Shown piece after piece: positions 24,001 to 34,536 of a DNA stretch of 64,000 nt. The stretch spans positions 18,662,001-18,726,000 of the forward strand of contig OU612065.1 in NCBI GenBank assembly GCA_914767715.1. The letters run 5' to 3'. The position numbers were made by a program, and so were the translations under genes. The notes under the pieces were generated by a model, which was not told the DNA's origin, did not search any database, and saw only the letters and a program-made list of their open reading frames with translations. Each line of letters starts with the position of its first letter. Position 1 is the stretch's first letter. Source of the stretch: Membranipora membranacea (lineage: Eukaryota; Bryozoa; Gymnolaemata; Cheilostomatida; Membraniporidae).

Positions 24001-27000
24001 GCCCCAATCACAACCGCTGAAAGCTAAAGGCTAGAAGCTTATAATAATATGCAATTTCAAAGATTTATGGAATTTTTTTTGCCAAATTACCATTGGTCTA
24101 GCGTACTGGTACTTAAGGTAATGTCAAAGACCGATCCGAATATCAACATATCATATACCGTTGGAAAGCTGCCGAGCTACTGAAAATGAATACCTGAACA
24201 AAAACTTGATTCAATGACGTTGTGTCATTTTAGGGAGGAAATGAGGCAGAAAACGCTGTTTTTGTCAAAGCAGATGGGGGAGTCAAATTACATGCAAGAA
24301 ATTTCAAACCAGGTGGAATGCATACTTAGAGATTGCATTCATCATAAAATTTGATTTTCTTTGATATATGACTAGTCTAAACTGACTTTTTACGTCACGC
24401 CATACAATGCATTGTTTTTGTGAAGCCGTAAAAATATGTGAAATTCCAATCATTAATTCAGAACAGATCATGGGCTCGAAACAAAATTAATTATGATTTT
24501 CTCTTAGAGTACACTTCAAATGCCATACCTATTAATTTTCAACAAATTAGCTTGCATATTGCGAATTTAACGCAAAAGAATGCCAAAAAACAGCTATTTT
24601 TTGGGACTTTTGAGGTGTTTTTGGCCATTCTTTTGCTTTAAATTCAAGAAAAACGAAGATGCAGTGAAAAAATCTGTTGGCATTTCCTGCATGCACCATG
24701 GGTAATAAAAGCGGCTTCGTATGTGAGAACTTTCAAAAAAACTTTGTTTGGCCACAATAATGGTCATTTGGACAGCACATTTGACGTTATGCAAAAAATG
24801 CGAAAAATATCAGGTGTATTCGAGAGTCCAATGTTTTCGCAATATGCAAGCTAATTTGTTTAAAGTCAATATGTATGACATTTGAAGTGTAACCTAAGGG
24901 AAAATCATAATTAATTTTGTTTCGAGCCCATGATCTGTTCTGAATTAATGATTGGAATTTCACATATTTTCACGATTTCACCAAAAAAAATAAAGTTTTT
25001 GGTACAAAAAGGATTTTTTTCTGCCCTTATAACACCTTCCCTTGTCTTGGCAATCAGTCCCAAGACATGACAAATAATCCAGGTCAACTGAATAAAAAGT
25101 TGCCCTCCCTCAACCAACTAAGGACAACTAATTGGTAAGGAAAACTTAGAACTACAGTTCTCAGCCAATGATAGGCTTTCTTAGAATTATTGTTCTCAGC
25201 CAATGATAGGCTTTCTTAGAACTACTGTTCACAGCTACTCACATATTCTTTCTTTCAATCTACATCCGGTCACTTTCGGTTACAAATGCGTGAAGCGCCC
25301 CATATTTAAAAGAAAAAAAAAAGAAAAAAAGCAGAGCAGGTCTTGTGGAGTATAGATGGGAGGCGCTTTTCTGCCATGGTATCTTGTGCTTTTTATGGAT
25401 TCTTACGCCCTAGCGAGTATTGTATATCCTCAGCAGGGCATCATATGTCTGTTGGCGATGTGTGTTTTAGCAAGGGTTCCATGGAAGTGCACATTAATTT
25501 TTTCAAAAATTCTGCAGAGTCAGCAAGCATTATGATTGAAGCAGTAGGGGGAAAGACATGCCCATTTCGCCTCGTTAAGAGGTATTTAAAACACTTGAAA
25601 CCCTTCAGAAGCAGCCCTTTGTTTTGAAGTCACAACAGCAGAGTTCAGAAAAGAGTTCAGTGATGTCCTAAAGGATTCAAAAATAGAGGGTTGGGTCACT
25701 CCTCACTCACTGAGACGAGGTGGCGCTACCTGGGCTAGCATTCAGGGCTGGTCTGACTCAAGAATAAGATCTTTTGGCAGGTGGTCATCCGATGCCTTCA
25801 AGAAACATATCTTGATAAACTAAGGTGCAGTTTTGGCGAAACAATTGTTCTGAGCTTGCTAGGTGTGCCTCGCTCAATACAATTGGTTTGGTGTTCATTT
25901 GTTCGTCAATTCTGCACCAGATTTAACAACTTCTAATACTATGGCAAGTACCCTGTCTGCCAAACAACATATACAGTGGCGTTGATCGTCACTTTCGGTT
26001 ACAAATGCGTGAAGCGCCCCATATTTTTTTCCCCTATAATATGTTACATTATAAGAAAGAAAAAATAAAGTTGTTGGTACAAAAAAAAAATTTTTCTGTC
26101 CTTATAACACCTTCCCTTGTCTTGGCAATCAGTCCCAAGACATGACAAATAATCCAGGTCAACTGAATAAAAAGTTGCCCTCCCTCAACCAACTAAGGAC
26201 AACTTATTGGTAAGGAAAACTCAGAACTACAGTTCTCAGCCAATGATAGGCTTTCTTAGAACTATTGTTCTCAGCCAATGATAGGCTTTCTTAGAACTAC
26301 TGTTCACAGCTACTCACATATTCTTTCTTTCAATCTACATCCGGTCACCACGCCGGTCTTGAAAGAAAATAAGTCTGTCAATTTCCCTCCCACCTCCCTA
26401 TCACTAACCTATGTCGTCCATTGTGGAAATGCTAACAATTTCCTGGTGATGGTGTTCATTTGTTCGTCAATTCTGCACCAGATTTAACAACATCTAATAC
26501 TATGGCAAGTACCCTGTCTGCCAAACAACATATACAGTGGCGTTGATCGTCACTTTCGGTTACAAATGCGTGAAGCGCCCCATATTTTTTTCCCCTATAA
26601 TATGTTACATTATAAGAAAGAAAAAATGCGTTGTATGGCGTGACGTAAAAAGTCAGTTTAGACTAGTCGTATATCAAAGAAAATCAAATTTTACTATTAA
26701 CTCAATCTCTAAGTATACATTCCACCTGTTTTGAAATTTCTTGCAAATAATTTGACTTCTCCATCTGCTTTGACAAAAATTTCCTCACTTTAATGACACA
26801 ACGTCATCGAATCAAGTTTTTGTTCAGGTATTCATTTTCAGTAGCTCGGCAGCTTTCCAACGGTATATGATATGTTGATATTCGGATCGGTCTTTGACAT
26901 TACCTTAAAGTCGTCAGTAGTGGTCTCATCTAGCTGAATATTTGTTTTTGACTTTAATAACTGAGCACCTCTTGTGTACCTGGGTCACATATCACTTAAA

Positions 27001-28420
27001 TCAGAAATGACAGTTGTACTTTTTTTTTGCATCGTTGGAATGCTCTCAATACTGTGAGTAGCATTATAGGGACCTAGTGTGCACCATAAGTTATTCAAAT
27101 TTTGATTATAATAAGATTATGGGGTCCTGACGGGGTCTTTCCAGGGTTTATCTCCCCTGCAGAATGTGGATGCAGAAGAGCCGAGGAGAGAAAGGAATTA
27201 GGCATGGGCGACAATAAAAAGGGATATTTCATCAATAAATGCCTTATACTACTGGATCACTTGAGATTAGATATCAATTCTTAGCTAACTGCCTCCACAG
27301 CAGACTTGGACCCTATGGTTGAGGGACAACTTCAAAATCAAAAATCAAATCAAAATCAAATGAAATCAAAAGATTCTTAAAAATTCCGAGCATTTTTCAG
27401 CTTCTTGAGAACCTACCAGCTTGTATAACATTTGAGCTCTTTAAAATGATATATGTAACGACTACCTATAACATTACTCAGCTAAAATCCCACGACAATA
27501 CTTGACAGTTTCTTTACTTATTTACAGATAACATCCACACCACGTTCGTATCTACAGCACCAATGGGTCACGCTGACTTCTTCCCAAATGGTGGACATCT
27601 TGGTGTACCAGTTCTGACCTGGTTGCACTCTCATTATGAATCCAGCTCCATTTACGCTGAGTCTATTAATGGCCACTGCAGCTTCACTGCATACAAGTGT
27701 TCAAGCTATGAGGCTCTCAGAAATGAAGGGTGAGGCGATTCATCTATTTACAACAGTTTGCGACAGCAAACAATTATTTTGTTGACCACATTTTCTCCAT
27801 ACAATGACCTTTGACCGTGGTACACTATGACAGCTAGATCTTATGGTTTCAACAGCCAGTTTGTTAATAACACCAGGTTTAGTCACAAGACCAAGGGCAA
27901 TGAGTATGAATTTTGAATGAAAATAGCTTTGTCACATGAGATGCAGTAAGCAGGTAATAGGTGAAGGCTAGATATAATATGACAACTTTCCAATCACTCT
28001 CAACATTTTAACCACTCTCAACACAACGCACAGTAATAACCAAATGGCCCATCTTTTACCTCACTACTGTTCCTTTTTAATAGAATGATTAAATCATTAA
28101 AAATCCTTAAAAATCCTTAAAAATCATTAAAAAAATCATTAAAAATCATCAAAATCATTAAAATAATTAAAATCATCAAAAATCATTGAAAATAATTAAA
28201 AATCTTTAAAAAATCATTAATCTTTTTTGCCACACTTCTGTAAGCCTGTATGCACAATTAGTGAGATGGTATATTTGATTCTTGTTTCAGGTGTCAAACT
28301 TCCTGTCCCCAGGAGGACTCATGTAATCAGATGGGATACCACGCCACACCAGAGGGTGCAATGGGCTCATTGCAGCTCCAAATAGAAGAATCTACTTCTT
28401 ACTGCTTGTCAACCTATTAG
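21092..28420 (+). CDS. Secreted lidless lipase / phospholipase A1-like enzyme (lipase A)
   Basis: Seven exons: 21092-21146, 21649-21718, 22106-22262, 23138-23375, 23641-23718, 27528-27729 and 28291-28420. All are GT-AG and in phase, giving 309 aa. Residues 1-19 are a signal peptide. The fold is the pancreatic-lipase family (PF00151): IHGW at 72-75, VDW at 102-104, nucleophile S151 in GHSLGG, D176 in GLDPA, and H235 in HSH spaced as in pancreatic lipase from the ESI motif. The roughly 23-residue Cys-bounded lid of pancreatic lipase is missing between PNGG (219-222) and H235, and there is no C-terminal PLAT domain. Both traits are typical of phospholipase A1-type members such as insect PLA1. 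The Cys-rich tail should form disulfides. Exon 6 is separated from exon 5 by a 3.8-kb intron packed with transposons. AATAAA lies near 28571. Substrate (triglyceride, galactolipid or phospholipid) cannot be read from the sequence. Confidence 0.93.
24422..24980. repeat. Central palindrome of foldback element copy 2
   Basis: Bases 24428-24510 are the reverse complement of about 24890-24975 (for example ATTAATTCAGAACAGATCATGG and its complement). The inner part resembles 240-480 of the window: a GAGGTGTTTTTGGCCATTC-like turn and a GCGGCTTCGTATGTGAGAA block. The frames read through here on either strand are palindrome shadows. Confidence 0.7.
24985..26628 (+). mobile_element. Ngaro/PAT-like tyrosine-recombinase retroelement remnant with split direct repeats
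   Basis: The order is A1 (24985-25263), recombinase remnant (about 25330-25825), B1 (25889-26062), A2 (26063-26345), spacer (26346-26451), B2 (26452-26628). A1 and A2 are near-identical (the block from CCTTATAACACCTTCCC to CTACATCCGGTCA). B1 and B2 are near-identical (from GTGTTCATTTGTTCGTCAAT to AAGAAAGAAAAAAT). The A1-YR-B1-A2-B2 order is the split-direct-repeat layout known for Ngaro and PAT elements of the DIRS order. Gag, reverse transcriptase and RNase H are absent, so this is an internally deleted, non-autonomous copy. A1 contains two tandem copies of a 33-36-bp TTCTCAGCCAATGATAGG unit. Confidence 0.7.
25343..25825 (+). pseudogene. Tyrosine recombinase (C-terminal catalytic part), frameshifted
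   Basis: The first frame (25343-25627) carries AFYGFLRPSEYC, matching the box I catalytic arginine region of tyrosine recombinases. It continues with the expected GDV...KTCPFRLVKRYL core segment, then hits a stop. A different frame from about 25626 continues EFRKEFSDVLKD, then TPHSLRRGGATW (box II H-x-x-R) and FGRWSSDAFKKHI. In relatives the last motif ends with the catalytic tyrosine; here that position is His. The frame ends TAA at about 25823. The enzyme joined linear or circular cDNA to the genome in DIRS-order elements. One frameshift, loss of the N-terminus and the Tyr-to-His change all indicate an inactive copy. Confidence 0.75.
28080..28220. repeat. AT-rich minisatellite in lipase A intron 6
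   Basis: Irregular tandem copies of an 11-13-base AAATCATTAAA/AAATCCTTAAA unit. It lies between exons 6 and 7 of lipase A and has no counterpart in the matching intron of lipase B. Confidence 0.7.
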
Positions 28421-31400
28421 GCCAAAGCAAACATTTGTTTTAAAATTAAGGACTCGTGTGAAAGCCTCAACCATCTCTTCTGTAAAGGGCAGAAAGCTTC
28501 TATTAGATTATGGCGAAAAAATGCCTGACACAGGATAGTTTGTTGTTGGATGTGTGTTTTTAGTGCTTACTTAATAAAGGCCGCTACTATTTTAAGTCAA
28601 TTTGATTATAATCAACAAAAACTGCGCTGAAATCAAATTATTTTGAACACAATGCCTATGGTTGTATTTGAATGTCTAGAAATAAACAACAAGTGCATCA
28701 ACTCTGATTCGCTGGTTCCATATTTCTTGAAAATTCAAGCTGTCTGAAATTTCCCAAATCTAGATAATTTAACCAAGAAGTTTGTCTGTATATCTAGATG
28801 ACTATTGCACCCATTATGTGTAATTATTATTCATATGTTCATAGTTATACCCATGACTGATTTGTTTTAGATATAACAGGCAAATGTTTCCTGGCCTTAT
28901 TCTGTCATTTTCTTATTTTTTGCTGAAATTATTAATTGCTTCTTGTCAAGATAGTTTGGATGATGTATCCAAAATTTTATTTCAAATCTTTTGGAATGTT
29001 TGCAGACTCAATACATATTTCAGGAATTCTCTTAAAAGATGAAAATATATGGTATGGGAGCAATATTGTTTGAACTTTTTCATTTATTGCATAGTGATTT
29101 AATTTTCAATACTGCTTGAATTCTGAAAAATTATAAAATCATTTGATGTAATTTTCCAAAAATCCAAAGGATCCCATTTTAATCGCGACTGGGATATATG
29201 CCGACTTTCCCTCTGATATTACCATCTATATAAGTACAATCATATACATGAATGATCTACTACACTAACACTACCATCTCTTTGGTTTTACTATCATTTG
29301 TAGAAAGATTTACTGATTTAAATTGCTCTAAAAATGTTCCATTGCATCAAAATAAAAGCCATCTTTAAAATTGAGCAAATATTGTAGTCTTTTGTTGGGT
29401 GCGGAGCACATATAAAATCAGTAAAGATCAAGAAAAAACAGGTAACGAAACAAATTTGAGGACTAGGGTATAATATCTGAGGCTTCTGATATGGCTGTGA
29501 TGAACTTGCCTCATGTTGTTGTTATTGGTGTAGTGGGCAGAGATAGCAATCGTTCTGTTGCTGACGCAAATTTCTGATGTGTTGAGATGTTGGTTGCCTC
29601 GTCATGGAACTTTGGCAGACCAAGAATCTCCTTATAGGTATGTTGGTGTGGAGTATTAATAGTTTGGCAGTAGAACTATTAGCTCTTAGGCAGGCTAAGA
29701 CCCTTTTAACTACCAAACAAGTCCGCCATACCTAACAAGCAATTCAAGCAGGCTAGTATTCATATGGAGTTGTTTACTCACAATAAAATCCATAGCATAC
29801 CCAACTACCATTATAATGCCCCTGTAGCGCAAGCAATGTGGCGATGAAAGTAATGTTAGGAAACTCCAACAGCCACTTGACAATTAATCCACCGAACATG
29901 GAAGCCTGATAAAATACTCGCCTGATAAAATACTGGCGGCGCAGCTTTGCTGCCGGGGACTACAGAGTGTTGAACAGGGCTGTCATAACTCTAGTTTCGA
30001 ACTGTCCGATAAGCCCCTTTGCATTTTTAGTCAATTTAAAAAAACCTACATATACCAACCTCCCTGCTGACAACAGAGTTGTGACCAAACATGCTTTGTA
30101 GTTGTCTTCTCATGCTTTATGAGCCTGGATGACGAAAAGAGCATCATCATGTAGGCAGACTGGGCACAGAGATAATCCCATTATAGATTATATTTATGGC
30201 CAGGGTTTATTCATGAGAAGGGCCATGGGGTCATGACCCTACCACTTTTTCAGCAGGTCAGATTTTATCATTACCTGGTGCCCTGAGGGGCCCGTTGAGT
30301 TACCGGTTGGGATCACAAAGGGATTATATTTCGAACAAGTTTCTTCCCTCTGTCACATGAATGTAGAGGAATACTCTAAATGCTGTGTATCAAGGTGGAC
30401 CTTGATGTATCACTTTTAATATCATACCGCCGCCACCAAAGGAACAAACATGGTCTAAATTCTACTGGTTAATTGCCAAATTTCTGCTCATGAGGTTCCG
30501 AGATAAATTATTGATGAATGTGAATCTAAAGTACTGTAGTGTCCTAATGTTGCTCTCATAAATATGTTTACAAACCTCAAATTAAGATGACTGCCAAATA
30601 AAGTTCGCACCCATGTCAAACAAGCTCAGATGATAGGTCCTACTACATGTTGATGATACTCTGTGGTTCTCGCTTTTGCATTGAAAATCAACTAATACCT
30701 GGCGTCCTAGAAGATTGTTGGGTGCCTTGCAGTGTGTTGGAAAAGCCGTGATAAGCCTTCAAATCGGCACGATGTAATAGATCATTACTAGACCAGAGTT
30801 TGTATAAACGCTTGATTTAAATCCATGATTGTAGGAAGACATAGAAAGTGTCACATCAAACTTTTACGCACTGTTCATCCAAAGTTGAATTGAAAGTTTT
30901 CAGGCTCCTTGACATAGGAAAAACAGGGATATGAACACTACAACAAAACAACCTCGCCATACTTGTAAACGAACCCCCCCAAATTGTTACAACATGGCCC
31001 TTGGGTGAAGTAGATGCTAGCTCTAGGTTTAAATGTGGGCAACTGGGTCCAGAAATCACTATCACAATCTGTGTAGCCGCAAAATGCAGATCAAGTGTGT
31101 ATTTCCTCTTGTTTATTACAAGTAGTGTCATATGTGTAATAATAACATGTGTAAAAATATATATAATAAAAAAAACATATAATTTAGACGAACCGTCTAC
31201 GACTCACCTCTGTTTTTTTTTTATTTTTGACCGTTTGGCTTGTTTCAGCACATTTGGAAGCACATCATCATGAAGATTGTTGTCGATAATGTAAAATAAA
31301 TTTAAGAAACAATAAAAAAAAATATGTAGAGAGAGAGCAACTCTGTAAAATTGACTTAAAATTGCCTCTTGATAATGTGGATTTTATGCATCAGCCTATT

Positions 31401-31763
31401 GCATAGCTGCGCTCTGTTTGATATTTTTAAGAGGGATTCACATCTGACCTGATATTCTCATGCGTTACTAGTGTTGTGATCCATTGTAAGTCAGCTGTTA
31501 TAAGTTTGCAAAAGGTTATTTCTCCTTGAATTTTGTTATATCTTGCTTTCAAAATTATGTGCGGAGAGTCGAACAAATCTGTCAAACAGGTTTCCATGTC
31601 GTTGTCTAGCTTGCTCATAAACTTATATTCGCCTTGCAGATGAAAACTCGTCTGCAAGGATTGCCTCCTATTATTTGCTTTGCTTTTTCCAAGTCAATTT
31701 TAGTATTAATATAATTTTAATTATTCTCCAGTGGACCCATTTGACTTTTTTTGTAGGTGTGAA

Positions 31764-31768
<5 letters not shown>

Positions 31769-31800
<32 letters not shown>

Positions 31801-31816
31801 TATATTATATTATATT
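31769..31816. repeat. (TA)n microsatellite
   Basis: A run of TA dinucleotides passing into TATAT-TATAT repeats. It has expanded inside the decayed exon 8 of the TBC1D10 pseudogene, right after GGTGTGAAAATA. Confidence 0.85.
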
Positions 31817-32371
31817 AGAATTGGTGCTCACCATCATCTAGGGTAAATACCAAAGGCCTTTTACGATTTACTGGGATGTCTTGAGATCAAAACATGCCCG
31901 CAGAAATACTATAACCTGTTTATCTTGTTGAGAGGTATAAGTAATGTTTGGTGTAGCCCTTCCCTTATCCAAAAAAACTGCACACATAGAGTAGGGGTCA
32001 TATATTAGTTTCTGCCCTCCTAATGGTCAAACTTTGTGAATAAGGGCACTGCTGACATCATAGACTCAACGACATACACAAAGAGCACTCAAGATCATGA
32101 GACCAGTTCAACCGTATTTTGAAACAATGGCTGAGCTCTGCCTACTATATATAGAGCTCCTGCTTGATGAGAAAAGTAGAGATGACTACTCATCGATCAC
32201 AAACGGTGATAATAAACTTTTGACTAGAAATAAGAAGCGGAAGTTTTTCAATGCAATCAGGAAGCGCCTCCCAAATGAATGATCGAATATGGTCCAATAT
32301 ACCTGTGTTTGGAGATACCGCCCCTCTACTGATACTGTTTGCAAATTGGACCAAATTTCGGTTTAGTTTTG

Positions 32372-32587
32372 GTCAAAATCGCAAGTTCGTCTCTGTCTGA
32401 AGACTGAGAAATATCAGTGCCTTAAGGCCGCGGCCGCCATATTCTGCCCCAAGTTGCTCTCAGTTTGCAGGTCGGTCGGTGCACACTCAATTGAGCCCTG
32501 TAGTTGGTAGACCGCAGGGGGATCCGTAACCTCCAATGCTTGCGCATTTGAGGGCCGGCGCTCTAACCAACTGAGCTACCTCCTACT
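32372..32587 (-). mobile_element. tRNA-derived SINE
   Basis: On the minus strand the element starts near 32587 with a classical Pol III A box (TAGCTCAGTTGGTTAGAGC) as in a tRNA D arm, and a degenerate B-box region (GGTTACGGATC). A body follows (GTTGCTCTCAG..., GCCTTAAGG..., TCAGTCTTCAGACAGAG) that recurs at 63853-64000. It inserted in the second duplication copy only. The short tRNA-like part at 32510-32587 is not a functional tRNA gene. Confidence 0.75.
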
Positions 32588-34425
32588 CCTAGTTATCTTA
32601 TGTTATCAGCCTACTACACAATGCCAAAATCTTTCCATGCACAGAGATTCTTTTACTATCAGCCATAAATATAGCTGAATGCTAAATTTTGCTTGGTCGA
32701 ATACTTTTCTTATACACTATAAATTCAAAAGTTGCTCAAAAACAAGTTGGCCATAGTGCCAAAATTTACACCAACATAGTTTCTGAATACAGGGATCATC
32801 AGATTGATTTGTTTCCTAAGTGTGTTAGGATATGATAATTTCTATAGCTTATTTTTTCTTACCCCAATGATTAACAAGATAACTGGGGGTTCCCTTTTAT
32901 GAGGTGGGCGGCTGATACCTCATTTCCTGGTTAACCCCAATAAGTAAGAATACGATGTTTGAAGTGAATACAGAAAGTTGCTGGGGAAAGGCAAGAATAT
33001 ATTGGTGAAACTCAGCCTCGTTACCTTAAAAGGGCGGAAAATTTGGCGCCAGCCACCCAAAACATGCACCCAAATCACCTTTCACACTCTCGGAAATACA
33101 ATAACCTCAGGAGGACTTAAGGGGGGCTGGTGGGTAACGAGAAAAGACATCTTGTGTCTTTTCAATTATTTTGATAATGGGAATGAGGCAATCTTGAGAA
33201 CAACTGAGATTAAGAAGTCAGCATTAACTCACTGTAACGGCATGGTACTGGATAATGCATGAACCAAGGTAAGATAACTACAAAATATGAGGCTCAAAGA
33301 ACAGGCTAAAAATTAATAAGATTACAAATTATAACACAGTACTGAATTATTATACAACTGAGCCTTGCACATTGTTAAAAAAATGAGTTCTTTAGGTGTA
33401 AAAAATCTGTATATTGATCACAATGTATCATGTATATTCGTAATGACATATTATGTTTTATTCACAACAATACATTATGTTTCATTTTTAAGGCTGAGAA
33501 TCTGCCTGTCAAGGAATTGATGTTCTGAGGGCCCATAAAACAGAAGTTAAGGAAAGAGGAAACAGCAACAACCTCTGTCTGGTCAGATTTCATAATCACG
33601 TTGCGTACTGGTGGCTGAGAGGTGGGGAGTGTGATATAGTTTACCTCTGATGTGCCAGACACGGTGGGATAGGTGTGAGGTCACATCTCTATCATTGTAC
33701 CCAACTTTGTACTGCTGAACGCAGGGGGAGGATTTTCAGGACATTCAGAGTCATTGATTTTTTTAAATCTTCCCTCTGCAAAAAAACGTTTAGAAACTGG
33801 TATTATTCTCAGAAGTTTATGCATGATCAATTTTTTCTCCATGTCATCAATTTTTTGCAAGTCATGCTACCATACAAATAAGTTTTCTCGTAGGTGTATT
33901 CTCATGAGTTCTTAGGAAAAATTTTCCTTGTTGATGACATGAGGAACATCATTCTTCTATAATTGTTTTGGCAGCGTTAAATTGTATGGCATCAAAACAA
34001 CTTTGCTGCTAATTTGTCTCACAGCAGGACTCTACTAAAGTGATATCATCAGTCCCTACACCAAATTTTTAGATAACAAATTGGTTATGACATAAAATTA
34101 ATCCATCCACTTATCATAGTTGTGACATGAGTGCTAAATGGAGTAAGCAGATCTGGCTTTTGTTATCTCTTTTGGTACAAGGCCAAAACTAGGCATGTGA
34201 ACAAAACTATGAAAACACAGCAACCTCAGTTCAATTATCAGTGCATCAGCCGCAGGTACGTTTGTATATCAACCTCATACTGAACTTAGGCTTAATCTGA
34301 CTGCACTTTGTACATGAGGAAGTCTTGTTTTTTTTTGACGGGCATAACAAGTTTGTAGGATAGAAAATAGTTAGGGAACCTAAACGGTGTTGGTTTCAGT
34401 GGTTCCCATAGTTAAATATTAGCGG

Positions 34426-34536
34426 TACCAATAAATATATAAATACTTTTTGTATTCATATGTTTATGGTCATTCCTTGTTCACCTAAACTTAGGTTCCG
34501 ATACAAGTAATCTAATGAGCTAATCCTGTGTCCAGA
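34426..34536 (+). promoter_or_regulatory. Lipase B promoter and 5' leader
   Basis: Matches the lipase A leader at 20996-21091 almost base for base, with a TATA-like TATATAAATA at about 34435. There is one insertion, TGTTCACCTAAACT, between the GGTCATTCCTT and AGGTTCC blocks. Conservation of this block fits an active promoter in both copies. Confidence 0.5.

Larger units (their letters stand above)
24113..26908. mobile_element. TTAA-flanked foldback/TIR element with nested insertion (copy 2), in lipase A intron 5
   Basis: The terminal inverted repeats (24117-24420 and 26629-26904) match closely. Each is bounded by TTAA (24113-24116 and 26905-26908), with GGTAATGTCAAAGACCGATCCG as the first inner bases. 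Next to the left repeat is a central foldback (24422-24980), related in sequence to the palindrome at 1-600. Between the foldback and the right repeat lies a separate tyrosine-recombinase element (24985-26628). The simplest reading is that the second element inserted into the first. The corresponding intron of lipase B is only 0.64 kb and lacks all of this. Confidence 0.8.
14805..28700. repeat. Segmental duplication, copy 1 (TBC1D10 3' half plus lipase A)
   Basis: Landmarks in this block recur in the same order and orientation in 28700-39770. Examples are CATTTATTGCATAGTGATTTAATTT (about 15185 and 29080), the TGGAACTTTGGCAG block (15720 and 29606), TBC exons 6, 8 and 9, the promoter, and all seven lipase exons. 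The left edge falls in TBC1D10 intron 3 (near 14805, matched at about 28704). The right edge lies after the lipase A 3' untranslated region (near 28700, matched at about 39770). Confidence 0.9.
29080..33590 (+). pseudogene. Truncated, decayed copy of TBC1D10 exons 4-9 region
   Basis: Only fragments remain. Exon 6 is at about 30835-30885 (TCAAACTTTTACGCACTGTT is identical, but the frame runs into a stop). Exon 8 is at about 31753-31936, interrupted by a (TA)n expansion and small deletions. Exon 9 is at 33493-33580 with frameshifts. Intronic stretches around former exons 4, 5 and 7 are recognisable, but the exons themselves were not found. Exons 1-3 and the promoter were never included, because the duplication starts in intron 3. 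No continuous frame longer than a few dozen codons survives, so no GAP activity is expected. The short frames here (for example 31001-31273 and 32097-32282) are not TBC sequence. Confidence 0.85.

Noticed and set aside
32510-32587. Functional tRNA gene on the minus strand
   Set aside because: The D arm is excellent but the T arm is degenerate, and the sequence is the head of a SINE that recurs at the window end.
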